The position numbers and the translations under genes were made by a program. Source: Mariluticola halotolerans (GTDB taxonomy: Bacteria; Pseudomonadota; Alphaproteobacteria; Rhizobiales; Devosiaceae). Taken from it: a stretch of 64,000 bases of DNA. The notes under the pieces are model-generated. The model searched no databases, had not been told where the DNA came from, and was given only the letters and a program-made list of their open reading frames with translations. Shown here piece by piece: positions 51,317 to 59,542 of the stretch (the first letter of the stretch is position 1; the number at the start of each line of letters is the position of its first letter). Location: contig NZ_CP090960.1 in assembly GCF_021611515.1 (NCBI RefSeq), positions 1,984,001-2,048,000 of the forward strand, written 5' to 3'.

Positions 51317-52708
51317 TCACCCAGCGGCCCCGGCCTTGCTCATCAAGTTCAATCTTTCGCGCAGGGCAAAACGAATGGTGAGCGCGACGGCGGCCACGGT
51401 CAGCCCGCTGGCCAGCCCCAGCCAGATACCCACCCCTTCAAGACCGAATGTGAACCCCGCCACATAACCAACGGGCAGGCCAATAACCCAATAGCCGACA
51501 AGCGCGAACACCATGGGAATGCGGGTGTCGCTCATGCCGCGCAGGGCCGCCCCCATAATGCATTGGGCGCCATCGACGAGCTGAAACAGTGCCGCAACGC
51601 CAAGATAGGCTATGGCAAGACCAAAACTGATGGCATTTTCGGGTTTGAGTGGATCAAGGAACAGCTGCACGAGAACGCCCGGCGCCAGAAGGAACAGGGC
51701 GCAGGTGGCTGCCATGAAAGCAAGAGTCAGCCAGAGCGATGTCCAGCCGGCCTTGCGGACCCCTTCGGGATGGCCCGACCCCACAGCGAGCCCGACACGC
51801 ACCGTTGTCGCCTGAGACAGACCGAGCGGCACCATAAAGGCAATGGCGGCAAACTGGGCGGCAACCGCATGAGCGGCGACCTGATTGGTGCCGATCCAGC
51901 CCATCATGATCACCGCCACACCGAACATGCCGACTTCGGCCATCAGCGTCAGCCCGATGGGAATGCCAATGCGGAAAATGTCGCGGAAACGCTGCCAGTC
52001 GGGTTTCCACAAACGCACCAGAATATGAAACCGCCGGTAGCGCTTGTGAAACAGGACGAAGAGCAAGGCGAGCAGCGCCATGACCCAATTGACGAAGCTG
52101 GTGGAAATGCCCGCCCCTGCCAATTCCAGCCGGGGGAACCCGAAATTGCCAAAGATCAGCGCGTAATTGCCCAGCGCATTGACGAAAATGCCGGCCACGG
52201 TGATGTAAAGAATGATCGTGGTATTGCCGCGCGATTGCAAAAGCGAGCGCAAGGGCACGATCAACAGGCCGGGCCAGACGGCACCGACGGCGAAGTACAA
52301 ATAACCCTGGGCGAGCGCCGAGACCTCAGGGTCCTGGCCGAGAACGAGAAACAGGCGCTCTGCATTATAGAGCAGCGGGGCAATGAGAACAGCGAGCAGT
52401 GTGGCGACCCAGAAACCCTGGCGGACGGTGCGGCGCACACTTCGGCTCTGGCGTGCGCCGATGGCCTGCGCAATCATCGGTGCTGTCGCGGTGACCACAC
52501 CAAGCCCTCCCAGAAAGATCGGGTGCAATAATGAGGTGGCCAGCGTGCCGGCGGCAAGGTGGGTCGGCCCCAGCCAGCCCATCATCAACACATCCGTGGT
52601 GAACAGCAAAATTCCCGCGACCTGCGCGATAATCAACGGCCAGGCCAGCACCAATGTGGCGCGCAGCTCCTGGCCCCAGGTCAGTTGAGCGTTGATGGAA
52701 TTCGGCAT
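51317..52708 (-). CDS. MATE family multidrug efflux transporter (NorM-like)
   Basis: A 463-aa membrane pump with 12 helices. The conserved LAWPLIIAQVAGILLFTTDVLMMGWLG near residues 22-48 and the SRGNTTIILYITVAGIFVNALGNYALIFG region fit MATE NorM-type pumps driven by Na+ or H+. The drug or metabolite handled is unknown. ATG 52708 begins MPNSINAQLTWGQELR; an extension to 52762 is unlikely. Confidence 0.92.
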   Translation of the reverse strand: MPNSINAQLTWGQELRATLVLAWPLIIAQVAGILLFTTDVLMMGWLGPTHLAAGTLATSLLHPIFLGGLGVVTATAPMIAQAIGARQSRSVRRTVRQGFWVATLLAVLIAPLLYNAERLFLVLGQDPEVSALAQGYLYFAVGAVWPGLLIVPLRSLLQSRGNTTIILYITVAGIFVNALGNYALIFGNFGFPRLELAGAGISTSFVNWVMALLALLFVLFHKRYRRFHILVRLWKPDWQRFRDIFRIGIPIGLTLMAEVGMFGVAVIMMGWIGTNQVAAHAVAAQFAAIAFMVPLGLSQATTVRVGLAVGSGHPEGVRKAGWTSLWLTLAFMAATCALFLLAPGVLVQLFLDPLKPENAISFGLAIAYLGVAALFQLVDGAQCIMGAALRGMSDTRIPMVFALVGYWVIGLPVGYVAGFTFGLEGVGIWLGLASGLTVAAVALTIRFALRERLNLMSKAGAAG

Positions 52709-52899
52709 GCAGCACCCCTGAAATCGACTGGAAAGCAGAAACCTCAAGCAGAGTTTGCGCAAAACAAACCCGGCTCTGCCCGCTCAGGCATCCGGTTTAT
52801 GTGTCCCTGTTCAATGAAACCGGCTGCGGGGATTTGGATATCTTCTTGTCAGCCGACAACGGATTTATGCCGTCAGAATCGCTAGAAAGGCAAGCCCTG

Positions 52900-53913
52900 T
52901 TATGCTGGGGTGGCCGGGATATCGAGGGCTGTTGCAAGACCCCGGAATGCATCAAGGCGTTGGGCGTGGCCGTGCATATTGGCCGAGATCATCACCTCAT
53001 CGGCATTCGCTGCTGCGGCCGCTGCGCGAATGCGCTCAGCCACGGTGTCGGGCGTGCCGGTGATCACCAATTGCATCTGGCTCGCCAGCGCCAATTCCTC
53101 ATGGGGGGTATATTGATAGGCGGCGGCCGTTTCAGGGCTGGGGATGCGATCGGGTTCGCCCGCATGCAGATTGCGCCACATCAGCTTGATGGATCCGGCA
53201 CGCCATTCGGCCTCTTCCTGGGTTGGTGCCACGACGACGGCGAGGCAGATAATGGTGTGCGGTTTGGGAAAGGCTGTTGAGGGCACAAAAGTGTCCCGGT
53301 AATCGGCGAAGGCGGGACCCGCAGGGGTTTTGGAGAAATGCGCGGCAAAGGCGTACCCAAACCCATATTGTCCCGCGAATTGTGCGCTGGCACCTGACGA
53401 CCCCAAAATCCAGATTGGGGGCAGCGGAATTTCATCGGGGACAACACTGACCTGAGCATAGGGGTGGCCTTCGGGGAACCGGCCCCTTTCGAAGGCCATC
53501 ATCTCGGCGACCTGCTCGGCGAAATGTTCGCCGCCGAAGGAATTCAGGGCCTTGAGGGTGCGCTGATCCGTGCCCCCTGCCCGGCCCATCCCAAGATCAA
53601 TACGGTTATCGTAAAGCCCGGCGAGGGTCCGATAGGTTTCCACGACGCGCAAGGGCACATGGTTGGGCAGCATGACACCGCCCGACCCGATGCGGATACG
53701 GCGGGTTTTGGCCGCCGCATGCGCGATCAGCACTTCCGGTGATGATGAAGCAATGGCGGCCATGCCGTGGTGCTCGGCATACCAGAGACGCTTGTAACCC
53801 AGATCATCACCCAGACGGGCGAGGTCGGTGGTCTGCGTCAGCGCGGTGACGGCACTCGACCCCTCAGAAATGGGGACCAGGTCAAGAATGGAATAATCGG
53901 GGGTTTTTGACAT
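52900..53913 (-). CDS. LLM class flavin-dependent oxidoreductase (luciferase-like)
   Basis: A 337-aa flavoprotein. An FMN TIM-barrel of the luciferase-like monooxygenase class: YKRLWYAEHHGMAAIASSSPEVLIAHAAAKTRRIRIGSGGVMLPNHVPLRVVE (about residues 40-92), with the WYAEHHG motif and GSGGVMLPNH diagnostic. Annotated members act on alkanes, sulfonates or riboflavin-like compounds; the substrate here is unknown. The ATG at 53913 (MSKTPDYSILDLVP) is the natural N-terminus; a longer frame to 54246 overlaps the chemoreceptor. Confidence 0.9.
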   Translation of the reverse strand: MSKTPDYSILDLVPISEGSSAVTALTQTTDLARLGDDLGYKRLWYAEHHGMAAIASSSPEVLIAHAAAKTRRIRIGSGGVMLPNHVPLRVVETYRTLAGLYDNRIDLGMGRAGGTDQRTLKALNSFGGEHFAEQVAEMMAFERGRFPEGHPYAQVSVVPDEIPLPPIWILGSSGASAQFAGQYGFGYAFAAHFSKTPAGPAFADYRDTFVPSTAFPKPHTIICLAVVVAPTQEEAEWRAGSIKLMWRNLHAGEPDRIPSPETAAAYQYTPHEELALASQMQLVITGTPDTVAERIRAAAAAANADEVMISANMHGHAQRLDAFRGLATALDIPATPA

Positions 53914-53958
53914 GACCGGGATATGGGGTGGCACCGTTGCGGGCACAAGTGACAAAAA

Positions 53959-53988
53959 GAAAAAGGCGCCGCAAACGACGCCTTTTTT
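53959..53988 (-). terminator. Rho-independent terminator of the chemoreceptor gene
   Basis: On the minus strand AAAAAAGGCG pairs with CGCCTTTTT, with a short inner stem and CAAA-type loop, followed by a T run. It lies 28 nt after the chemoreceptor stop and before the LLM oxidoreductase. Confidence 0.85.
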
Positions 53989-54016
53989 AATTTGCTTTGC
54001 TGGACGATGCTGAACG

Positions 54017-56371
54017 CTAGAATTCATTCCAGTCGCTATCGACCGCCGCATTGCCCTGGCTGAGATAAGTCTTTGCGACACGCGTGACTTTTTCCTGCAA
54101 TTTGCGGACGCCATTTTCCGGCACACTGACCGGTGCAGGCTGTGACGTTTTTTGTGCGCCGTCGATTTTGAAGATATCGACGATACGATCCAGATCGGAG
54201 GCCTGAGACTCGGTCTGTTCGATTGCGGCGTTGATTTCCTCGACAAGAGCGGCGTTATGCTGGGTCATCTCATCCATCTGGCGGACAGCCGCACCAACTT
54301 CACCAATCGATGAGGACTGTTCGCGGCTGGCGCTGGAAATACCCTGCATCAGGTGGCTGTTTTCCTGGACTGCCTGCAGCATTTCCTCAAGCTTGCCGGC
54401 AGCGGCGGATACCAGACCCGACCCATCGCTGACCTCATTGGCACTTTGCTCGATCAGTGCCTTGACCTCGGATGAGGCTTCGGCGGCGGATTGGGCCAGG
54501 CGCCGGACTTCCACCGCGACCACGGCAAAACCCTTGCCCGCTTCACCCGCACGGGCCGCTTCAACCGAAGCGTTCAGTGCGAGCAGATTGGTCTGAAAGG
54601 CGATGTCATCGATCATGCCAATAATGTTGGAAATCTTTGACGATGAGGTGGTGATCCGCTCCATCGCCTTGGTGGCCTGTTGCATGGCTTCGCCACCCTG
54701 TTCGGCCATACGTGCGGCAATGCCGGTTTTTTCCGCCGCGCCTTCCGCCTTCTGGGCATTGTCGAGCACGGTGGCGGACAATTGCTCCATCGCGGCTGTG
54801 GTTTCCTCGATGGTCGCGGCCTGACGCGTGGTGCGCTCACTCAGGTCATTGGCTCCGGAGAGAATTTCGCCGGTCGCCATTTTCAGCGCGCGTGAGGTTT
54901 CACGCAACTGACCGAGAATGTCGGCAAACTTGTCAGCCATGGTGTTGGTGTCATCCCGAAGGCGGGCAAAGGCACCCTTATAGTCACCATTAACGCGATG
55001 GGTCATATCCGCTTGCGCCATTGCGGCCATGACCGTGCCGGTTTCTGCAAGACCGTCATCCACACTGCGCATGAGCCCGTTGAGGCTTGCCACGATGGTA
55101 TCGAGCTCCTCGTCATCATAGACCTGCTCGATACGCGCGGTGAAATCGCCCTCGGCGGCGGCGGCCACAACGCGGGCCATTTCGGCCTGCATGTCGGCAC
55201 GACGCTGCTGCTCGGCGGCTTCGCGAACACGCTCGGCTTCCTTTTCCGCGTCCATGGAACGCATGGCCTTGCCATTGTTCTGGAAGACTTCGAGTGCCTG
55301 AGCCATCAAGCCGAGCTCGTTGCGTTGTTCAGCACCGGTCAGCTCAACATCAAGGTCGCCATCGGCGAGACGGCGCATGCTGGCGGACATATTGCCAATG
55401 GCTGAGGAAAGCCAACGCCCGGTAATCAGCGCCAGCGCGATGCCGATGACGAGGGCCCCGACACTGACGGCTGCTACCGCCACCTGGGTGGCGTGCACTA
55501 CCTGCGAGCCCGTATTGACTGCGTCAGCTTCGCTCTGCCTGATCACAGCTGACAGTTCGTCATAGGCGACACGTAGATTGTCGGCCAGAACGTTTATCTC
55601 GGCAGCATTGATTGCGGCCTGCCGCTCAATTGTATCTTTTACCTGCGAGATCAAACCGCGCATGCTTTCGATATTCGTCTGGACAATGCCGATCTGGCTT
55701 TTGACGCCAGTGGAAAACGAGACAGCGACCATCGCCGCCAGCTCCGCACTGGTTTCGTCTGCGACATCCATCACCGTTTGATAGTCAGCCTCGGCACCGC
55801 TTTGCAAATAGCGGTCGGCCGCCTGTTGCATCAGCATGCCGTTTTGCGCACTCATGCCGGCGCGTACGGCGATATCGAGATTACCGGCGGCCTTGGCGTT
55901 TTCGAGCAACTGCACCAGCGCTTCGCGGAATTGTCCGTCATTGGCGACAATGCTTGCGGCAATGGCGGCGCGTTCATCAATGATCGCTGCGACCCGGGCG
56001 AAGGCGTCTTCATAATTGGCAGCGTAGACCTCGATTTCGCGAATTGTCTCAAGTGCTGCCGGCGTGCTTTCGAACTTGGCCAGACCTTCAGCATCATTGG
56101 TGCCGACATCATCGATCCATTCGATGGTCAACTGCGCATTTTCGGCGGTCGGATTGGCGTTGTAGGTGGCCATGGATAGAACCATGGCATTAAAATCTTT
56201 TAGATAGTCACCAAACTCAGACGCCTGGTCAGCAGAGACTTCGACGTCCCTGAACGTGGACGAGATTGTTTGCAGCCCCAAAAACGAGACGACGACCACC
56301 CCCCCCAAGAGTAAAAGGATGGCAGAGAAACCAGCAAAAATTCTGGCAGATATTCCGAACCGACCGAGCAT
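54017..56371 (-). CDS. Methyl-accepting chemotaxis protein with tandem HAMP and CheR-tether C-terminus
   Basis: A 784-aa chemoreceptor. TM1 (about residues 13-35), a helical periplasmic sensor domain (about 36-305), TM2 (about 306-326), a HAMP domain, a second HAMP-like segment ([23 protein letters not shown] onward), and the signalling hairpin with [24 protein letters not shown] near 620-645. The last five residues are DWNEF, the kind of pentapeptide (NWETF in E. coli) that binds CheR and CheB. The ligand is unknown. Its ribosome-binding site lies inside a strong RNA hairpin (56376-56434). Confidence 0.95.
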   Translation of the reverse strand: MLGRFGISARIFAGFSAILLLLGGVVVVSFLGLQTISSTFRDVEVSADQASEFGDYLKDFNAMVLSMATYNANPTAENAQLTIEWIDDVGTNDAEGLAKFESTPAALETIREIEVYAANYEDAFARVAAIIDERAAIAASIVANDGQFREALVQLLENAKAAGNLDIAVRAGMSAQNGMLMQQAADRYLQSGAEADYQTVMDVADETSAELAAMVAVSFSTGVKSQIGIVQTNIESMRGLISQVKDTIERQAAINAAEINVLADNLRVAYDELSAVIRQSEADAVNTGSQVVHATQVAVAAVSVGALVIGIALALITGRWLSSAIGNMSASMRRLADGDLDVELTGAEQRNELGLMAQALEVFQNNGKAMRSMDAEKEAERVREAAEQQRRADMQAEMARVVAAAAEGDFTARIEQVYDDEELDTIVASLNGLMRSVDDGLAETGTVMAAMAQADMTHRVNGDYKGAFARLRDDTNTMADKFADILGQLRETSRALKMATGEILSGANDLSERTTRQAATIEETTAAMEQLSATVLDNAQKAEGAAEKTGIAARMAEQGGEAMQQATKAMERITTSSSKISNIIGMIDDIAFQTNLLALNASVEAARAGEAGKGFAVVAVEVRRLAQSAAEASSEVKALIEQSANEVSDGSGLVSAAAGKLEEMLQAVQENSHLMQGISSASREQSSSIGEVGAAVRQMDEMTQHNAALVEEINAAIEQTESQASDLDRIVDIFKIDGAQKTSQPAPVSVPENGVRKLQEKVTRVAKTYLSQGNAAVDSDWNEF

Positions 56372-56375
56372 TTTT

Positions 56376-56434
56376 ATTCCTTCAGCATAACGTCGTCCCC
56401 AAAACCAACCTTTGGGGCGTTATGCTTAAGGAAT
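56376..56434 (-). promoter_or_regulatory. Long 5'UTR hairpin occluding the chemoreceptor Shine-Dalgarno sequence
   Basis: On the minus-strand RNA, ATTCCTTAAGCATAACG (56434-56418) pairs with CGTTATGCTGAAGGAAT (56392-56376), 16 of 17 bases, with an inner CCCCAAA/TTTGGGG stem of 7 bp and a 4-nt bulge. The pairing ties up AAGGA, the Shine-Dalgarno signal 6 nt before the MCP ATG. A structure this long at this place could repress translation and be opened by temperature, protein or RNA. Confidence 0.7.
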
Positions 56435-56467
56435 TGCTAAATAAGCCGTTTTCTCGTTCATTATATG

Positions 56468-56499
56468 AAAAAGGCATCCGCGAATGCGAATGCCTTTTT
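56468..56499. terminator. Bidirectional Rho-independent terminator of infC
   Basis: A 10-bp stem (AAAAAGGCAT / ATGCCTTTTT, 56468-56477 with 56490-56499) with a 12-nt loop that can add a CGC/GCG pair. T runs stand on both strands. It lies 37 nt after the infC stop and before the chemoreceptor leader, ending infC as a monocistronic unit. Confidence 0.9.
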
Positions 56500-56535
56500 G
56501 TTCAGATTCGGAGCGCGCATTGCGCTACACGTTTT

Positions 56536-57072
56536 TTAGCGCGGCGCGATAATCATAACCATCTGACGTCCTTCAGAACGCGGTGACGATTCGACTTTCG
56601 ACAATTCTTCCATTTCGTCGCGCACTTTGTTCAAAAGCTGCAGGCCGATATCCTGGTGGGCCATTTCGCGGCCACGGAAGCGCATAGTCACTTTGACCTT
56701 GTCGCCTTCTTCCAGGAACTTCACGACCGAGCGCATTTTGACTTCGTAGTCATGCTTATCGATATTGGGTCTGAGCTTGATCTCTTTGACCTCAATAACT
56801 TTCTGCTTTTTGCGGGCTTCGGCGGCCTTTTTCTGGGCGGCGTATTTAAATTTGCCAAGATCAAGGATCTTGCAAACCGGCGGATTGGCGTTGGGCGAGA
56901 TCGCCACAAGGTCCAAACCGGCCTCGCGCGCCATTTCCATGGCCTGTGAAGTTGGAACGGTGCCGTGATTTTCGCCTTCGGCGTCAATCAGCTGCACGTC
57001 GGCGGAGGTGATATCTTCATTTGCGGGCGGCCCATCTTTTTGGGGCTGCACGGGTCTCATTGGACGGCGAAT
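56536..57072 (-). CDS. infC: Translation initiation factor IF-3, AUU start
   Basis: A 178-aa IF-3. From an ATT at 57072 the N-terminus is (M)[19 protein letters not shown], the usual alphaproteobacterial form, and AGAAGGA lies 8 nt upstream; the in-frame ATG four codons later (57060) would leave a 20-nt gap. Later landmarks are [20 protein letters not shown] (about residues 56-75), [17 protein letters not shown] and [13 protein letters not shown]. An AUU start is the classic autoregulatory start of infC, because IF-3 rejects it when abundant. It is monocistronic and away from rpmI-rplT. Confidence 0.93.
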   Translation of the reverse strand: MRRPMRPVQPQKDGPPANEDITSADVQLIDAEGENHGTVPTSQAMEMAREAGLDLVAISPNANPPVCKILDLGKFKYAAQKKAAEARKKQKVIEVKEIKLRPNIDKHDYEVKMRSVVKFLEEGDKVKVTMRFRGREMAHQDIGLQLLNKVRDEMEELSKVESSPRSEGRQMVMIIAPR

Positions 57073-57232
57073 GTTTGCAATCCTTCTACTGTCTGCAAAA
57101 CGGGCGAAATTTCCCGCCTAAAATCGTTTCAGACGGGCACAAAGTCAACCGGCAAAACCCAAACAAGCGGGTTGCCGCTTCGGGTATGAGCTGGTTAGTG
57201 CTCTATTTGGGTAGTTTGGAGAGGAATTCAAC

Positions 57233-58012
57233 ATGGGTGCACAAGAAGATAGCCTCATGATTGGTGCGGGGGACGTGGCGCGCCGGATTGCCATATTGCG
57301 CCGATCGGGCCAAACGCCGGGCCTGTTCTGGCTGGGTGGGTTCAAATCCGACATGATCGGTTCGAAGGCGGAGGCGCTCGATGCCTTTGGCGCGGAACAG
57401 GGGCTGGCGGTGACGCGGTTCGATTATTCCGGGCACGGGGTTTCGGAGGGAGAATTTCTTGACGGCAGCATCAGCCAGTGGCTGGAGGATGCGCTTGGGG
57501 TGTTTGAGACCACCTCGGGGCCGCAGATTGTCACCGGCTCCTCGATGGGTGGCTGGCTGGCGCTGTTGCTGAACCAGGCCCTCAGGGCAAAAGGCGATAG
57601 CCGGGTTTGCGGACTGGTGTTGATTGCCCCGGCAGTGGACATGACCGAGGATTTGATGCGGCTGACCTTTTCGCCCGAGGAATTGCACGATCTGCATATG
57701 AAGGGACGGGTGGAGCAACCCTCCGATTATGCGGACGAACCCTATATTTTGACCGAGAAACTGATTTCGGACGGGGCAAAGCATTTGCTGTTTGGCAAGG
57801 GCTCGATCGTGACCGGGTGCCCCGTGCATATTCTGCAAGGCGGGCAGGATACGGATGTGCCGCCCGCGCATGCGCTCAAGCTTTTGGCACATCTGACGCA
57901 GGACCCTGTGGGTTTCACGCTTATTCCTGATGGCGATCACCGGTTGAGCCGGGTGCCGGATCTGGAAAAACTGAAAGACGTGATCAGCCGGATGTCGGCA
58001 GACGCGGGGTAG
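57233..58012 (+). CDS. Alpha/beta hydrolase (ABHD10/serine hydrolase-like)
   Basis: A 259-aa soluble hydrolase: FWLGGFKSDMIGSKAEALDAF near residues 32-52, DYSGHGVSEGEF, the nucleophile GSSMGGWLALLL near 102-113, and PDGDHRLSRVPDLE with the catalytic histidine near the end. It is divergent from infC, an arrangement often seen for this gene in Hyphomicrobiales. Substrate unknown, thioesterase activity possible. It overlaps the convergent GNAT gene by 29 nt. Confidence 0.9.
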   Translation: MGAQEDSLMIGAGDVARRIAILRRSGQTPGLFWLGGFKSDMIGSKAEALDAFGAEQGLAVTRFDYSGHGVSEGEFLDGSISQWLEDALGVFETTSGPQIVTGSSMGGWLALLLNQALRAKGDSRVCGLVLIAPAVDMTEDLMRLTFSPEELHDLHMKGRVEQPSDYADEPYILTEKLISDGAKHLLFGKGSIVTGCPVHILQGGQDTDVPPAHALKLLAHLTQDPVGFTLIPDGDHRLSRVPDLEKLKDVISRMSADAG

Positions 58013-58655
58013 ACAGCGGTGTCTTTGACTGGCCGGTTTCGTCAAAATTGGCGGGATCGAGAAAGGTCTCGAAACGGGCCTTGAGAGCCGGCCATTCGTG
58101 ATCGAGCATGGAGAACCAGGCCGTGTCACGGTTCTCGCCCTTGACGATCATGTCTTGCCGGAACACGCCCTCGAAGGTGAAGCCGAAACGGGTGGCCGCC
58201 CGCTTTGACCCCAGATTCCGGTCATTGCACTTCCATTCGAAGCGGCGATAACCCAGATCGTCGAACACATGTTTTGCCGTAATGTAGAAGGCCTCGGTTG
58301 CAAGCCGGGTTTTCGCGACCCCGGCGCCCCAGAGCACGCCACCGATTTCTATGGAGCCATGTTCGGGGCGCAGGCGCATGAGGGCATGCCGCCCACCGCA
58401 CCTGCCGGTCGCCGTGTCGATGACAGCGAAATAGAGCTGATCGGGCGCAGCCAGCGTCATGTTTATCCAGGCTTGTAGCGCGGCCAAATCGGCAGGCGCG
58501 TCAGAAAACAACCAGCGGTGACGCGCGTCGGCCTCGGGCCCGGAGATGGCGGCGAACATGTCTGCCGCATGTTCTTGCGTCATTGGTTCGAGCCGACAAT
58601 AGCGCCCCTTCAATACAATCGGCGCGGGGGAGCTTGCCGGTTGCGGCCTGGTCAT
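57984..58655 (-). CDS. GNAT N-acetyltransferase, RimJ/RimL type
   Basis: A 223-aa acetyltransferase with the RimJ/RimL-type pattern: KGRYCRLEPMTQEHAADMFAAI, LYFAVIDTATGRCGGRHALMRLRPEHGSIEIGGVLWGAGVAKTRLATEAF, and CNDRNLGSKRAATRFGFTFEG. The acetyl-CoA-binding stretch lies around residues 105-125. Unusually long C-terminal tail (about 30 residues past the core) overlaps the hydrolase end by 29 nt. It overlaps the SDR gene by 4 nt and so belongs to its operon. Substrate unknown. Confidence 0.85.
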   Translation of the reverse strand: MTRPQPASSPAPIVLKGRYCRLEPMTQEHAADMFAAISGPEADARHRWLFSDAPADLAALQAWINMTLAAPDQLYFAVIDTATGRCGGRHALMRLRPEHGSIEIGGVLWGAGVAKTRLATEAFYITAKHVFDDLGYRRFEWKCNDRNLGSKRAATRFGFTFEGVFRQDMIVKGENRDTAWFSMLDHEWPALKARFETFLDPANFDETGQSKTPLSTPRLPTSG

Positions 58656-59524
58656 TTCATGGCTCCATGAATTGCAGCAAGACCCTGACGATAAGTTGGG
58701 TAGAGCAGTTCGATGCCGAGAGCCTTTTTGATGGCGGCGTTGGAGACGCGCTTATTGTCATTATAAAATGAGCGGGCCATGGGCGTCATGTCGGCAGTGT
58801 CGAATGGCACTTCGGGCGGCGGGTTCAGTCCCGCCATTTCGGCGGCATGGGCAACCAGATCCTGCGGCGGGGCCGGTTCATCGTCGGCAAGATTAAAGGT
58901 GCCGACGAGCTTTTGTTCGGCTGCCAGAGCGGTGATGCGGCCGATATCTTCCACATGAATGCGGTTGAACACCTGACCCGGTTTGATGATGCGGCGGGCG
59001 GTGCCCGATTGCAGTTTGTCAAAGCTGGAGCGGCCGGTGCCGTAAATCCCCGCAAGGCGCAGGATCAGCAGGGGCACGCCTTTTTCGGCGGCGAAATCGC
59101 GCCAGGCGTTTTCGGCGGTGACGCGCCATTGCGAGCGCTTGTTGACCGGGTGGCATGCGGCGGTCTCATCAATCCAGGCCCCATCGAAATTGCCATAGAC
59201 ACCGACGGTTGAATAATAGCAAAGCCATTGCAGCGCAGATGATCTTTCGAGATCGGCGCGATGGTGATTGAAGACGGCATCGCCATTTTCATCGGGGGCG
59301 ATGGAATGGATGACATGGGTTGCCGAGGACAGGGCGGCGCCGAGGGTCGGGCCGGGTTTTGTGCCGTCAAACATATGGGCGTGGATATTTTTGGCATCGA
59401 GATGGGCGGCTTTTCCGGCATTTCGTGTGGTGCCGAAAACCGGGATATCAGCGCCAAGACGGGTGTGGATGGCGCGGGCGGCGGCCTGCGAGGAATAGCC
59501 CATGCCAAAGAAGAAGAAATTCAT
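58652..59524 (-). CDS. YeeZ-like NAD(P)-dependent SDR/epimerase
   Basis: A 290-aa extended SDR-fold protein. The Rossmann start FFFFGMGYSSQAAAR gives the nucleotide site, then YYSTVGVYGNFDGAW and LRLAGIYGTGRSSFDKLQ resemble the YeeZ type of nucleoside-sugar reductase. The conserved YxxxK is not obvious. Function unassigned. The ATG at 59524 starts NFFFF; an in-frame start five codons earlier is also possible. It overlaps the GNAT gene by 4 nt and follows queG by 18 nt. Confidence 0.82.
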   Translation of the reverse strand: MNFFFFGMGYSSQAAARAIHTRLGADIPVFGTTRNAGKAAHLDAKNIHAHMFDGTKPGPTLGAALSSATHVIHSIAPDENGDAVFNHHRADLERSSALQWLCYYSTVGVYGNFDGAWIDETAACHPVNKRSQWRVTAENAWRDFAAEKGVPLLILRLAGIYGTGRSSFDKLQSGTARRIIKPGQVFNRIHVEDIGRITALAAEQKLVGTFNLADDEPAPPQDLVAHAAEMAGLNPPPEVPFDTADMTPMARSFYNDNKRVSNAAIKKALGIELLYPTYRQGLAAIHGAMK

Positions 59525-59542
59525 GCTCACTCGGCTCACGCG

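Noticed and set aside
51563-52531. Plus-strand open frame of 322 codons
   Set aside because: Antisense to the MATE pump gene with its 12 helices. The plus-strand product is charged and has no domain.
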